From: Bacillota bacterium
GTDB lineage: Bacteria; Bacillota; Bacilli; Lactobacillales; Aerococcaceae
Direction of reading: 5' to 3'
Assembly: GCA_023442905.1 (NCBI GenBank)
Contig: JAEZWY010000162.1
Coordinates: 1-14,222, forward strand
Length of the DNA: 14,222 bases
Part shown: piece by piece, positions 1 through 7,297 of the stretch
Numbering within the stretch: position 1 is the first letter of the stretch
How the letters are laid out: each line of letters opens with the position of its first letter
The notes under the pieces: generated by a model
The model's input: only the letters and a program-made list of their open reading frames with translations
What the model was told of the DNA's origin: nothing
Database searches by the model: none
Made by a program: the position numbers and the translations under genes

Positions 1-2068
1 GTAAGAATTGAACTGCTTTTTGGATATTTGAGAATACTTTACGTCCTTCTTCGATTGCAGTGATGATTGTCGCAAAGTTGTCATCAGCAAGTACCATGTC
101 AGAAGCACCTTTAGAAACTTCTGTACCAGTGATACCCATACCGATACCGATATCAGCTTGTTTTAATGATGGCGCATCGTTAACACCATCACCAGTCATT
201 GCAACCACTTTATCATGTGACTGCCATGCAGACACGATACGAACTTTATGTTCTGGAGATACACGTGCATACACAGAATATTGTTCAACGTTTGCAGCTA
301 ATTCTGCATCTGTCATTTCATTCAAGTGTGCACCTGTTGTAACAGCTTCTTCTTGGCCTTCTTCAATAATACCTAAACGAGCTGCAATAGCTGCGGCAGT
401 ATCTTTATGGTCACCAGTAATCATAACTGTACGGATACCAGCTTGTTTCGCTGTAGCAATTGAGTCACGAGCTTCAGGACGTTCAGGGTCAATCTCACCG
501 ACCATACCAGCAAAGATTAAATCATGTTCTAGAGACTCTGTATTGAATTCAGCTGGTAATTCATCAATATAACGGTAAGACATACCTAATACACGCAATG
601 CTTGGATTGCCATACCGTGGTTAGCGTCTAATAATTCTTTACGTGCAGCTTCATCTAATGGTAAAATTTCGCCATTATTCACGTAGTGTGTACATTTATC
701 GATAATAACATCAGGCGCACCCTTAGTCATTGAAACGTATTTACCATGTGCTTGTTCTTCACCTAAAGTTTCGTGAACTGTTGTAGACATTTTACGGTCA
801 GAGTCAAATGGTACTTCACCAACACGAGGTTGAACTTTAATAGTTTCACGAACATCGTAGCCTTTATCAAAACCAAATTGAATCATAGCTGTTTCAGTAG
901 GATCACCAGCTAATGAACCATCTTTAGCGATCGTAGAGTCATTAGCCATGTTCATTACTCGGAAAACAGGTTCGTTATGGTCAATGTCCTCTGAGGCGTC
1001 ATGTAGTTCACCATTGTAGTACACTTTTTCGATAGTCATTTTGTTTTGTGTAAGGGTACCAGTTTTATCTGAACAGATAACTTCAGTACCACCTAAAGTT
1101 TCTACAGCTGGTAATTTACGTACCAAGGCACGACGGTCAGCCATTTTTTGTGTACCTAATGCAAGAATAATTGTTGAAATTGCTGGTAACCCTTCAGGAA
1201 GGGCAGCTACAGCAATTGAGATGGCTGTTAATAGCATTGTAATCCAGTCAAATCCACGTAATAAACCTAGAACAAAGATCACAATGGCAATGATTACAAT
1301 TGCATAAGTAAGGAAACGAGTTAATCCGTTCATATTTTCTTGTAATGGTGTTGTTTTACCTTCAGCATTTTCTAACATTTCAGCAATGTTACCAACTTCA
1401 GTATCCATAGCTGTTGCTGTTACGACACCTTCACCACGACCGTAAGTAACGTTAGTAGAAGAGAATCCCATATTTAAACGGTCACCAATACCTGCATCAG
1501 CTTCCACTGGTGCAATATCTTTTGTTACTGGCACTGACTCACCAGTTAAAGCAGCTTCTTCAATTTGTAATGAACTTGCTTTGAATAGACGTATGTCGGC
1601 AGGAACTACGTCACCAGCTTCTAGAATTACGATATCACCAACAACGATATCTTTAGAATCGATCGCTTTAACTTCGCCATCGCGACGAATATTTGCTTTA
1701 GGTGAAGACATTTTTTTAAGAGAGTCAATTGCATCCTCAGCTTTATTTTCTTGAACAACACCCATAATTGCATTAATTAATACAACTGCAAGGATAATAA
1801 TAGCATCTACCATACCGTGCATACCTTCTAAAACTAATGAAAGTGCTGCAGCGATTAATAAGATAATAATCATTAAATCTTTAAATTGGTCCAAGAACTT
1901 CTGTAAGGTAGATTTGCGTTCACCTTCCTTAATTTCATTCGGTCCATTCTTCTCTAAGCGACTGGCAGCTTCAGCATCTGTTAAACCTTCAGTAGAAGAA
2001 TTTAATGATGTGAACACTTGATCAGCATCTTGAGTGAAGAAAGACTGATTGTTCTTTTCTTCTGACAT
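1..2068 (-). CDS. P-type 2A cation-transporting ATPase (Ca2+/Mn2+ type), 3' end outside window
   Basis: This is a membrane pump that uses ATP hydrolysis, through a phospho-aspartate intermediate, to export divalent cations. The ATG at 2068 follows GGAGAG (2081-2076) by 7 nt. 689 codons are visible. In order: an N-terminal cation-ATPase domain; M1/M2 (about 58-104); the actuator motif TGES (175-178); M3/M4 (about 245-300), with VAALPEGLP around E292, which matches the SERCA-type Ca2+ site in M4; the phosphorylation motif DKTGT with D334; the nucleotide-binding KGAP (about 449); and the hinge TGDGVNDAP (about 622-630). The M5-M10 region lies beyond position 1, so the M5/M6 ion ligands cannot be read. 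The family is PacL/LMCA1/YoaB-like. Exporters of this type under yybP-ykoY riboswitches have been tied to Mn2+ or Ca2+ homeostasis in lactococci and streptococci. Metal specificity here is inferred from the leader, not from ligands. The break is only the window edge. Confidence 0.96.
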   Translation of the reverse strand, partial: MSEEKNNQSFFTQDADQVFTSLNSSTEGLTDAEAASRLEKNGPNEIKEGERKSTLQKFLDQFKDLMIIILLIAAALSLVLEGMHGMVDAIIILAVVLINAIMGVVQENKAEDAIDSLKKMSSPKANIRRDGEVKAIDSKDIVVGDIVILEAGDVVPADIRLFKASSLQIEEAALTGESVPVTKDIAPVEADAGIGDRLNMGFSSTNVTYGRGEGVVTATAMDTEVGNIAEMLENAEGKTTPLQENMNGLTRFLTYAIVIIAIVIFVLGLLRGFDWITMLLTAISIAVAALPEGLPAISTIILALGTQKMADRRALVRKLPAVETLGGTEVICSDKTGTLTQNKMTIEKVYYNGELHDASEDIDHNEPVFRVMNMANDSTIAKDGSLAGDPTETAMIQFGFDKGYDVRETIKVQPRVGEVPFDSDRKMSTTVHETLGEEQAHGKYVSMTKGAPDVIIDKCTHYVNNGEILPLDEAARKELLDANHGMAIQALRVLGMSYRYIDELPAEFNTESLEHDLIFAGMVGEIDPERPEARDSIATAKQAGIRTVMITGDHKDTAAAIAARLGIIEEGQEEAVTTGAHLNEMTDAELAANVEQYSVYARVSPEHKVRIVSAWQSHDKVVAMTGDGVNDAPSLKQADIGIGMGITGTEVSKGASDMVLADDNFATIITAIEEGRKVFSNIQKAVQFL

Positions 2069-2128
2069 TAATCATCTCTCCATCCTTTAAATTATTTTCC
2101 CTAAAGCAGGAACCTGAGGTGGTTTTTC

Positions 2129-2176
2129 AAAAAAAAGACCTATGACTACCCCTCGATAGAGAAGTAGCCATAAGTC
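2129..2176 (-). terminator. Riboswitch-controlled intrinsic terminator (expression platform)
   Basis: On the minus strand an 18-nt arm (2176-2159) pairs along its whole length, with some G-U pairs, with 2154-2137 across a UAUC loop. Eight U residues follow (2136-2129). The 5' arm contains CUUAUGG (2174-2168), which is also the 3' strand of the aptamer P1 helix, so the terminator and the metal-bound aptamer cannot form together. It lies about 60 nt before the ATPase start codon. Confidence 0.92.
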
Positions 2177-2261
2177 TCATCTTTTAAGACGGCACCAGCA
2201 GATATCTGCCGTATATGTTGGCGCCGCCACGATATAATAATCGCTGATTACTCCCTCATGG
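2168..2261 (-). promoter_or_regulatory. yybP-ykoY family (Mn2+) riboswitch aptamer
   Basis: Read on the minus strand, the leader opens with CCAUGAG followed by GGGAGUAAUC, which matches the conserved GGGGAGUA element of yybP-ykoY RNAs. P1 is CCAUGAG (2261-2255) with CUUAUGG (2174-2168). P2 is GCGAU with AUCGU around UAUUAU. The second arm has GGCGC with GUGCC, then an internal loop containing ACAUAUACGG, close to the conserved metal-binding loop of the class, then CGGCAG with CUGCUG. A further small hairpin, UCUU with AAGA, precedes the P1 3' strand. The family binds Mn2+. Here P1 formation removes the 5' arm of the downstream terminator, so metal binding should switch the ATPase on. The class call rests on recalled consensus and was not run against a covariance model. 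Confidence 0.85.
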
Positions 2262-2280
2262 ATCTGTTTAAGTTAATGTA

Positions 2281-2309
2281 ATTATATTTTATTTAGGATA
2301 GAATTGCAA
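2281..2309 (-). promoter_or_regulatory. Sigma-A promoter of the riboswitch-ATPase transcript
   Basis: On the minus strand TTGCAA (2309-2304) and a perfect TATAAT (2286-2281) are separated by exactly 17 bp. Initiation is expected near 2274, about 13 nt before the aptamer P1 strand, so the full aptamer lies in the transcript. Confidence 0.85.
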
Positions 2310-2379
2310 TAATTAACTGAAAATAAAATGAACAAATAATGTCAAAATATGAAGAATAGCAAAAGTTATATATTTAGGG

Positions 2380-2385
2380 TATAAT
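2380..2385 (+). promoter_or_regulatory. Probable -10 box of the tex promoter
   Basis: A perfect TATAAT sits 31 bp before the tex start codon. The hexamer 17 bp upstream (2357-2362, TAGCAA) is a poor -35, so the promoter is called mainly on its -10. It is divergent from the riboswitch promoter, about 70 bp away. Confidence 0.55.
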
Positions 2386-2416
2386 TATTGTTCGTGAAAA
2401 AAGAAAGGTGTTGAAT

Positions 2417-4564
2417 ATGGAATCATCTTACATTCAAATAATTAATCAAAGTTTACCCTTTAACAAGAAACAAATTGAAAATGTATTGGTATTGTTGGAG
2501 GAAGGCAATACCGTACCTTTTATTGCTCGTTATCGTAAGGAAGTAACACAGTCATTAGATGAAGTTCAAATTAGAGAAATTGAACATGCTTACCAATATA
2601 CGAAACAGTTAGAGGAAAGAAAGGCATCGGTTCTTGCAAATATTGAAGAACAAGGAAAGTTAACTGATGACCTAGCTAACAAAATTAAAAAGGCGACTGT
2701 ATTACAAACAGTAGAAGATTTATATGCGCCTTATAAACAAAAACGTCGTACTAAAGCGACTATTGCGAAAGAGAATGGGCTAGAAGATTTAGCAAAATGG
2801 CTATTTTCATCACCAACTTCAGGCAATGTACAGACTGAAGCTGAAAAATTCCTAAATGATGAGATTCATGATACGAAAGCTGCTTTAGCTGGAGCTCATG
2901 AAATTATGGCTGAGTGGATTGCAGAAGATGCAGATATCCGCTTATGGTTGCGTAAATATACCTTAAAAGAAGGTAAACTTACTAGTCAAAAACGTAAGAA
3001 TGCTGAAGATGAAAAAGCAATCTTCGAAATCTATTATGATTTTAGCCAGAATATTCAAAATGTGAAACCGTATCAGGTTTTGGCAATTAATCGGGCTGAG
3101 AAATTAAAGATTTTAAATGTTGCAATTGAGGCAGATGAGTTTCCAATTATTGAGCATTTAGTAAATCGCTTCATAAAAGGGCGTCCAGTATCAACACGTG
3201 AAATACAATCAGCTATTCAAGATTCTTTAGACCGTTTTCTAAAACCTTCTATTGAAAGAGAATTACGTTCGAAGTTAACGGAAACAGCTGAGCAACACGC
3301 AATTGCAACTTTCTCTACTAATTTAGGTAATTTACTGATGCAACCGCCATTAAAAGGGCGTGTAGTACTGGGATTGGACCCTGCTTTTAGAACAGGATGT
3401 AAACTTGCAGTAGTAGATGCGACAGGTAAAGTATTGGCTAAGGATGTTATTTACCCACATGCACCAGTAAATAAAAAAGCAGAAGCTAGCAAAAAGTTCC
3501 TCGAGTTGGTTCATACGTATGAAGTTGAGATGGTTGCGATTGGTAACGGAACTGCTAGTCGAGAATCAGAGCAATTTGTTGCTGAACAGATACAAGACAA
3601 TGATTTAGATTTGGTGTACAGTATTGTTAATGAAGCAGGCGCTTCTGTTTACTCAGCAAGTGAAATCGCTCGTGAGGAGTTTCCAGAATATAATGTTGAA
3701 GAACGTTCAGCAGTATCTATTGCGCGTCGTTTACAAGATCCGTTAGCCGAATTAGTGAAGATAGAGCCCAAAGCTATAGGTGTAGGCCAGTACCAACATG
3801 ATGTATCACAAAAAGAACTAGCAGAAAGTCTTGATTTTACTGTTGAAACTGTTGTTAACCGTGTGGGCGTAAACTTAAATACAGCTTCTGCATCATTATT
3901 AAGTCATGTAGCTGGTTTATCTATGGCAGTTGCAAAAAATGTTGTTGCCTATCGGAATGAAAATGGTGTCTTTACGGATAGAAAACAGTTAGGGAAAGTG
4001 AAACGTTTAGGGCCAAAAACCTATGAACAAGCGGTTGGCTTTATCAGAATAACTGGTGGCGATAATATTTTAGACAATACTGGTATTCACCCGGAAAATT
4101 ATAAAACAGTTAAAACAATTCTGAAGGACTTAAATATTTCTTTAGAGGAACTTCAAACAGAAGAATCAAGAAAAATAATTGCAAATATCGATTTACCGTC
4201 TCTGTCTGAAACTTATGAAATTGGGAAAGAAACGCTAGTTGATATACAAAAATCCTTATTGACTCCTGGACGAGATCCGCGAGAAGACGTAGCTGCACCA
4301 ATTCTTAGATCTGACGTTCTATCATTAAAAGATTTAAAAGTAGGTATGAAATTACAAGGAACCGTACGAAATGTAGTCGATTTCGGAGCTTTTGTTGATG
4401 TTGGGGTTAAGCAAGATGGTTTAGTGCATATTTCAAGAATGTCTTCAAAATTTGTAAGTAATCCGAGTGATATCGTATCTGTTGGTGATATTGTTGAAGT
4501 ATGGGTGTCAGAAGTGGATGAAAAAAAAGGCAGAATCGGTTTAAGTATGCTTGAAATTAAATAA
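2417..4564 (+). CDS. tex: Tex family RNA-binding protein (YqgF/HhH/S1 domains)
   Basis: Tex is a cytoplasmic nucleic-acid-binding protein linked to transcription and RNA handling; its exact role in Gram-positives is not settled. The protein has 715 residues, a usual length for the family. Domains in order: Tex N-terminal helical region (about 1-200, including the typical VPFIARYRKE near residue 33); an RNase H-like YqgF domain starting at GRVVLGLDPAFRTG (about 313); helix-hairpin-helix motifs around LSHVAGLSMAVAKN (about 490); and a C-terminal S1 domain (about 638-712) with VDFGAFVDVG and GLVHIS. The ATG at 2417 is preferred: GAAAGG (2403-2408) lies 8 nt upstream. An in-frame GTG at 2408 overlaps that ribosome binding site, so it is unlikely to be the start. 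The gene appears monocistronic, with no clear terminator before the next promoter. Confidence 0.97.
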   Translation: MESSYIQIINQSLPFNKKQIENVLVLLEEGNTVPFIARYRKEVTQSLDEVQIREIEHAYQYTKQLEERKASVLANIEEQGKLTDDLANKIKKATVLQTVEDLYAPYKQKRRTKATIAKENGLEDLAKWLFSSPTSGNVQTEAEKFLNDEIHDTKAALAGAHEIMAEWIAEDADIRLWLRKYTLKEGKLTSQKRKNAEDEKAIFEIYYDFSQNIQNVKPYQVLAINRAEKLKILNVAIEADEFPIIEHLVNRFIKGRPVSTREIQSAIQDSLDRFLKPSIERELRSKLTETAEQHAIATFSTNLGNLLMQPPLKGRVVLGLDPAFRTGCKLAVVDATGKVLAKDVIYPHAPVNKKAEASKKFLELVHTYEVEMVAIGNGTASRESEQFVAEQIQDNDLDLVYSIVNEAGASVYSASEIAREEFPEYNVEERSAVSIARRLQDPLAELVKIEPKAIGVGQYQHDVSQKELAESLDFTVETVVNRVGVNLNTASASLLSHVAGLSMAVAKNVVAYRNENGVFTDRKQLGKVKRLGPKTYEQAVGFIRITGGDNILDNTGIHPENYKTVKTILKDLNISLEELQTEESRKIIANIDLPSLSETYEIGKETLVDIQKSLLTPGRDPREDVAAPILRSDVLSLKDLKVGMKLQGTVRNVVDFGAFVDVGVKQDGLVHISRMSSKFVSNPSDIVSVGDIVEVWVSEVDEKKGRIGLSMLEIK

Positions 4565-4609
4565 ATCGGTTGTTAATTAGAAAACAGTTAAAAAATAATT
4601 AAAAAACAC

Positions 4610-4637
4610 TTGATTATTCCATTAATTTTGTTATATT
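4610..4637 (+). promoter_or_regulatory. Promoter of the leucine leader and livJ
   Basis: TTGATT (4610-4615) and TATATT (4632-4637) are spaced by 16 bp. Initiation is expected near 4644, just before the leader peptide's ribosome binding site. I found no convincing second promoter between the attenuator and livJ, so livJ expression should depend on passing the attenuator. Confidence 0.65.
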
Positions 4638-4669
4638 TAAGTTAACTTAAAGAAGGGAAGGTAGAAATA

Positions 4670-4753
4670 ATGATGACTGAACAGATTAAAATTCAAGTAG
4701 AACTTGTTTCTACATTCCCACACCAAAATTTATTATTATTATTAGTTAACTGA
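4670..4753 (+). CDS. Leucine-rich leader peptide of a transcription attenuator (27 aa)
   Basis: A short ORF begins ATG-ATG at 4670, preceded by AAGGGAAGG (4653-4661) with 8-nt spacing, an excellent ribosome binding site. It encodes 27 residues. Near its end are five consecutive TTA leucine codons (4730-4744), then Val, Asn and a TGA stop (4751-4753). The last base of the stop is the first base of the hairpin series that follows. Five identical Leu codons directly before an alternating-hairpin region and a terminator are the hallmark of amino-acid attenuation. Translation here is expected to act as a sensor of charged tRNA-Leu rather than to make a useful product. The downstream gene is a branched-chain amino acid binding protein, which fits. 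Confidence 0.9.
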   Translation: MMTEQIKIQVELVSTFPHQNLLLLLVN

Positions 4754-4848
4754 GGATTCTACCATATTATAGTAGAGTCCTATTTCTCGTGAAATACGGG
4801 CTCTTAACTAAGACGCCGGCCCGTATCAACGAGCCGGCGTTTTCGTTA
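4753..4848 (+). promoter_or_regulatory. Leucine attenuator: chain of alternative hairpins with terminator
   Basis: Five pairing segments can be read. A (4753-4762) pairs 10 bp with B (4772-4781). B (4774-4786) pairs with C (4791-4804) as a 13-bp hairpin with a UCGU loop and one bulged C. C (4794-4801, AUACGGGC) pairs perfectly with D (4819-4826, GCCCGUAU). D (4810-4820) pairs with E (4833-4843) to give the GC-rich terminator ACGCCGGC/GCCGGCGT, followed by UUUUCGUU. Each segment except the ends has two possible partners. The compatible sets are A:B with C:D (no terminator) or B:C with D:E (terminator). A ribosome ending at the stop codon would cover A and favour termination. One stalled on the Leu codons would leave A free and favour readthrough. 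Confidence 0.85.
4810..4848 (+). terminator. Attenuator terminator upstream of livJ
   Basis: An 8-bp perfect GC-rich stem (4813-4820 with 4833-4840), extendable to 11 bp through a G-U and two A-U pairs, closes a 12-nt loop and runs into UUUUCGUU. Its 5' arm overlaps the alternative C:D helix of the leucine attenuator by two bases, and that helix also uses the loop. Confidence 0.88.
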
Positions 4849-4928
4849 ACTATTTTTTAAAATGGTGCAAATCTTTGGTTGATATTTGGGTTGCTAATGA
4901 TATTTACAGATAGATGGGAGAAATTTTT

Positions 4929-6140
4929 ATGAAAAAAATGAAATTTATTAAAATGCTAACAACAATTTTTGCGGTATCAATAATGGGCGTAGGTTGTACT
5001 CAAGCAACAACTGCCACTTCTAATAATGGTAATTCGTCTACCTCATCAGCGGAAGCTAACGTTGATTCAGATGCAGTTAATATTGGAGGATTATGGGAGC
5101 TAACTGGTGCAACCGCTGCTTATGGTGTGGTCCAAGATAATGCTATTCAATTAGCTGTTGAACAGCGAAATGAAGCGGGTGGTATAGATGGAAAAGAAGT
5201 TAATTATCATTCTTATGATAATCAAGGAACACCTGAAGAGGCAGCTACTGGCATGACATATTTAATTGAACAAGGAAATTCAGTAGTTCTAGGAGCTGCA
5301 ACCGCTGCCTTAACATTTGCTACACAACCAGTAGCTGAAAGTGCAGAAGTACCATTTGTATCTGCAACTACAACTGTCGATGATGCGACAATTAATTCAA
5401 AAACCGGGGAAGTATGGGAGTATTTCTACCGTACAAGTTTTGAAATTTCTTTCCAAGGCGCAGCAATTGCTGAATTTGCAAACCAAAACGGCTATTCAAC
5501 AGCTGCTGTACTGAAAGATAATTCGACAGACTATGGGCAAAATTTAACTGATATTTTTGTAAATAATTTTGACGGCGATGTGATTATTGATGAATCATAT
5601 ATTTCTGGAGATACGGACTTTAGTTCTGTTCTAACAAATGTAAAATCGCAAAAGCCAGATGTCATCTTTATTGCTGGTTATTATCAAGAAGCGGGTCCAA
5701 TAATTAAACAGGCTAGAGAAATGGGCATTGATATTGCCATTGTTGGGCCAAATGCTCTAGGCAATCAAAATATCGTTGAACTTGCAGGAGCAAAAAATAT
5801 GACAAATGTCTATTACGTAGCTCATTTTGTTTATACGGAAGATGCTGATCAAGACGTACAAGACTTCTACAATGCATACGTAGAAAAATTTGGGACAGAA
5901 CCAGATATGTTCTCTGCAGTAGCTTATGATGCAGCAAATATGGTTATGGATGCTATTGATGCAGCTGATTCTACAGATCCAAAATCCGTTAAAGAGGCGA
6001 TTGGTGAAACACAAGGATTCGAAGGGATTGCTTACGATATATCATTTGATGAAGAACACAATGTATCTGCACCAGCTTATATTCAAGAAGTAATGAATGG
6101 TGAGCCGACTGAAAATGTTACTGTAATTGAACCGAAATAA
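4929..6140 (+). CDS. livJ: Branched-chain amino acid ABC transporter substrate-binding lipoprotein (LivJ-like)
   Basis: This is an extracellular, lipid-anchored receptor that binds an amino acid, probably Leu/Ile/Val, for an ABC importer. The ATG at 4929 follows GGGAG (4916-4920) by 8 nt, giving 403 residues. An in-frame ATG at 4914 lies upstream of that site and is not favoured. The first 23 residues are a lipoprotein signal ending GVGC, with Cys23 as the lipidation site; Gly at -3 is less usual than Leu. A Ser/Thr/Asn-rich linker follows, then a type 1 periplasmic-binding fold starting VNIGGLWELTGATAAYG, with QRNEAGGIDG, a GAATAALTFATQPVAE segment and a PFVSATTT strand, all typical of the LivJ family. 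It is controlled by the leucine attenuator just upstream. No permease or ATPase gene follows, so the partner transporter must be elsewhere. Confidence 0.93.
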   Translation: MKKMKFIKMLTTIFAVSIMGVGCTQATTATSNNGNSSTSSAEANVDSDAVNIGGLWELTGATAAYGVVQDNAIQLAVEQRNEAGGIDGKEVNYHSYDNQGTPEEAATGMTYLIEQGNSVVLGAATAALTFATQPVAESAEVPFVSATTTVDDATINSKTGEVWEYFYRTSFEISFQGAAIAEFANQNGYSTAAVLKDNSTDYGQNLTDIFVNNFDGDVIIDESYISGDTDFSSVLTNVKSQKPDVIFIAGYYQEAGPIIKQAREMGIDIAIVGPNALGNQNIVELAGAKNMTNVYYVAHFVYTEDADQDVQDFYNAYVEKFGTEPDMFSAVAYDAANMVMDAIDAADSTDPKSVKEAIGETQGFEGIAYDISFDEEHNVSAPAYIQEVMNGEPTENVTVIEPK

Positions 6141-6223
6141 TATTAAAATCTGTACTTTACTCAAGTAAATGATAAAATATATGTAAGCACTTAAATACTA
6201 TTGACAAATAGGGAGGATCCTTC

Positions 6224-6859
6224 ATGAAAATCAAACAATATATGAGTAAAGACGTGATTACTGTTTCACCAGAGACTTCTGTGACAGAGGCTGTGACAAA
6301 AATGGAAAGTCACCAAATTCATAATCTTCCGGTTACATCTAATGGCCAATTTGTTGGTTTAATTACTCAAGACATCATCGATGCAAAATCTGCCTCAGAC
6401 GCAACAAGTTTGAGTGTATATGAATTAAACTACATTCTTTCTCAAGCAAATGTCGAGAAATTTATGGATAAACAAGCTGCAACAGCAACTACTGAATGGA
6501 TGGTGGAAGAAGCTGCAGAGTATATGCGTAAGAATAATTTACGTGTGCTACCAATCGTTGATGAAAATAAAGTTGTACAAGGTATTGTAACTTATAAAGA
6601 TATTTTCAAAGCTTTGATTGATTTATCTGGTTACCAACCAGGTGATGAGGGTAGTCGAATTGTGGTAAAAGTCATTGAAGATAAAGTGGGCGTACTTTCA
6701 GAAATTACGAAAGTATTGGCAGACGCAAATGTTAGTGTTTCTCATATTTTCGTTAATGATGAAGATGGTATTGAAATTACCATTCAAGTACATACTGGAC
6801 AAGGTGATGATGCAAGATTAGCAATTGAAAATGCGGGTTACGAAGTCATTACATTATAA
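6224..6859 (+). CDS. CBS-CBS-ACT domain protein (AcuB-like)
   Basis: This is a cytoplasmic regulatory protein of 211 residues. Two CBS modules, which usually bind adenine nucleotides, span about 6-56 (YMSKDVITVSPETSV, LPVTSNGQFVGLIT) and 77-133 (FMDKQ, LRVLPIVDENKVVQGIVTYKDI). An ACT domain, usually an amino-acid sensor, spans about 143-211 (VIEDKVGVLSEITKVLADANVSV). The ATG is preceded by GGGAGGAT (6211-6218). It lies 83 bp after livJ with no terminator between, so the two are probably cotranscribed and both under leucine control. In streptococci a gene of this kind closes the livJHMGF operon, which supports a link with branched-chain amino acid uptake. The product is often annotated AcuB by similarity, but a role in acetoin use is not supported here. 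The molecular target is unknown. Confidence 0.9.
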   Translation: MKIKQYMSKDVITVSPETSVTEAVTKMESHQIHNLPVTSNGQFVGLITQDIIDAKSASDATSLSVYELNYILSQANVEKFMDKQAATATTEWMVEEAAEYMRKNNLRVLPIVDENKVVQGIVTYKDIFKALIDLSGYQPGDEGSRIVVKVIEDKVGVLSEITKVLADANVSVSHIFVNDEDGIEITIQVHTGQGDDARLAIENAGYEVITL

Positions 6860-6865
6860 AAAATT

Positions 6866-6905
6866 AAAAAAGTGGTTTAGATGATAGTATCTGAACCACT
6901 TTTTT
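6866..6905 (+). terminator. Intrinsic terminator of the livJ-CBS/ACT unit (bidirectional shape)
   Basis: GTGGTTTAGAT (6872-6882) pairs with ATCTGAACCAC (6889-6899) around a 6-nt loop. Six A residues lie 5' and six T residues 3'. It starts 7 nt after the CBS/ACT stop codon. The flanking A run means it could also stop minus-strand transcription coming from the tRNA. Confidence 0.92.
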
Positions 6906-6930
6906 GTAATCACTATGTTATTAATTTAGC

Positions 6931-6963
6931 AAAAAACTCGATAATATCATGCATATTATCGAG
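6931..6963 (-). terminator. Intrinsic terminator of tRNA-Leu
   Basis: On the minus strand CTCGATAATAT (6963-6953) pairs perfectly with ATATTATCGAG (6947-6937) across a 5-nt loop and is followed by six T residues (6936-6931). It lies 24 nt after the tRNA 3' end. Confidence 0.9.
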
Positions 6964-6986
6964 CTGGTATTTGAAAAGTATATAAA

Positions 6987-7069
6987 TGCGGCCAACAAGA
7001 GTTGAACTTGCACGAGAGTAATCCCACTGCCCCCTCAAGGCAGCGCGTCTGCCATTCCGCCATGACCGC
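6987..7069 (-). tRNA. tRNA-Leu (anticodon GAG)
   Basis: This is an 83-nt class II tRNA. The acceptor stem GCGGUCA/UGGCCGC has one U-G pair, with discriminator A73 at 6987. The anticodon stem CUGCC/GGCAG holds the loop UUGAGGG, giving anticodon GAG, which reads CUC and CUU. A long variable arm is present, as expected for Leu, and the T loop reads UUCAACU. The CCA end is not encoded (UUU follows), so it must be added by the CCA enzyme. It is a single tRNA gene with its own promoter and terminator. It does not read the UUA codons of the leucine leader peptide. Confidence 0.97.
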
Positions 7070-7127
7070 AAGTTTAAAAAGTCTAGTGATAATATTATTT
7101 ATAGCCTCAATAATTACCACATAGATT

Positions 7128-7156
7128 ATTATATAAAGATGCGGGCTCTTTTGCAA
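7128..7156 (-). promoter_or_regulatory. Promoter of tRNA-Leu
   Basis: On the minus strand TTGCAA (7156-7151) and TATAAT (7133-7128) are separated by exactly 17 bp, the same hexamers and spacing as the promoter at 2281-2309. Initiation near 7121 would leave a leader of about 50 nt before the mature tRNA, removed by RNase P. Confidence 0.8.
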
Positions 7157-7297
7157 TATGTTTAGAAAAATCACAAAATATTCCAAGTCTAGAGTGCTAA
7201 AGCTGGCGAAGTACAAGAGACTTATGAGTCAGCGTTACTAAAGCTATAGAGATTAATATGATTAGCTTATTAAGCTTAATCATGGTTAAAAGAAGAG
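7157..7297. other. Intergenic stretch with no gene
   Basis: The full gap 7070-7391 lies between the tRNA and the zinc-ribbon gene, both on the minus strand. It holds the tRNA promoter and, at 7298-7333, a terminator-like hairpin. The remaining 140 bp have no ORF with a ribosome binding site. I see only a bulged palindrome around TTAAGCTTAA (about 7259-7281) and two imperfect copies of a CTAAAGCT motif, neither of which I can interpret. Confidence 0.6.

Noticed and set aside
60..572. Plus-strand ORF of 170 codons (and a similar one at 1041-1307)
   Set aside because: Antisense shadow of the P-type ATPase; no ribosome binding site and low-complexity Ser/Ala/Ile-rich product.
2408..2416. GTG start for Tex at 2408
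   Set aside because: The codon overlaps the Shine-Dalgarno bases GAAAGG; ATG at 2417 has correct spacing.
4753..4848. T-box riboswitch controlling livJ
   Set aside because: No AGGGUGGNACCGCG-like T-box sequence or specifier stem-loop is present; the Leu-codon leader peptide explains the region better.
6201..6206. TTGACA hexamer before the CBS-ACT gene
   Set aside because: It lies only 5 bp before the ribosome binding site, leaving no room for a -10 and initiation site ahead of it.
6956..7216. Minus-strand ORF of 86 codons
   Set aside because: It runs across the tRNA-Leu gene and its promoter; no ribosome binding site.
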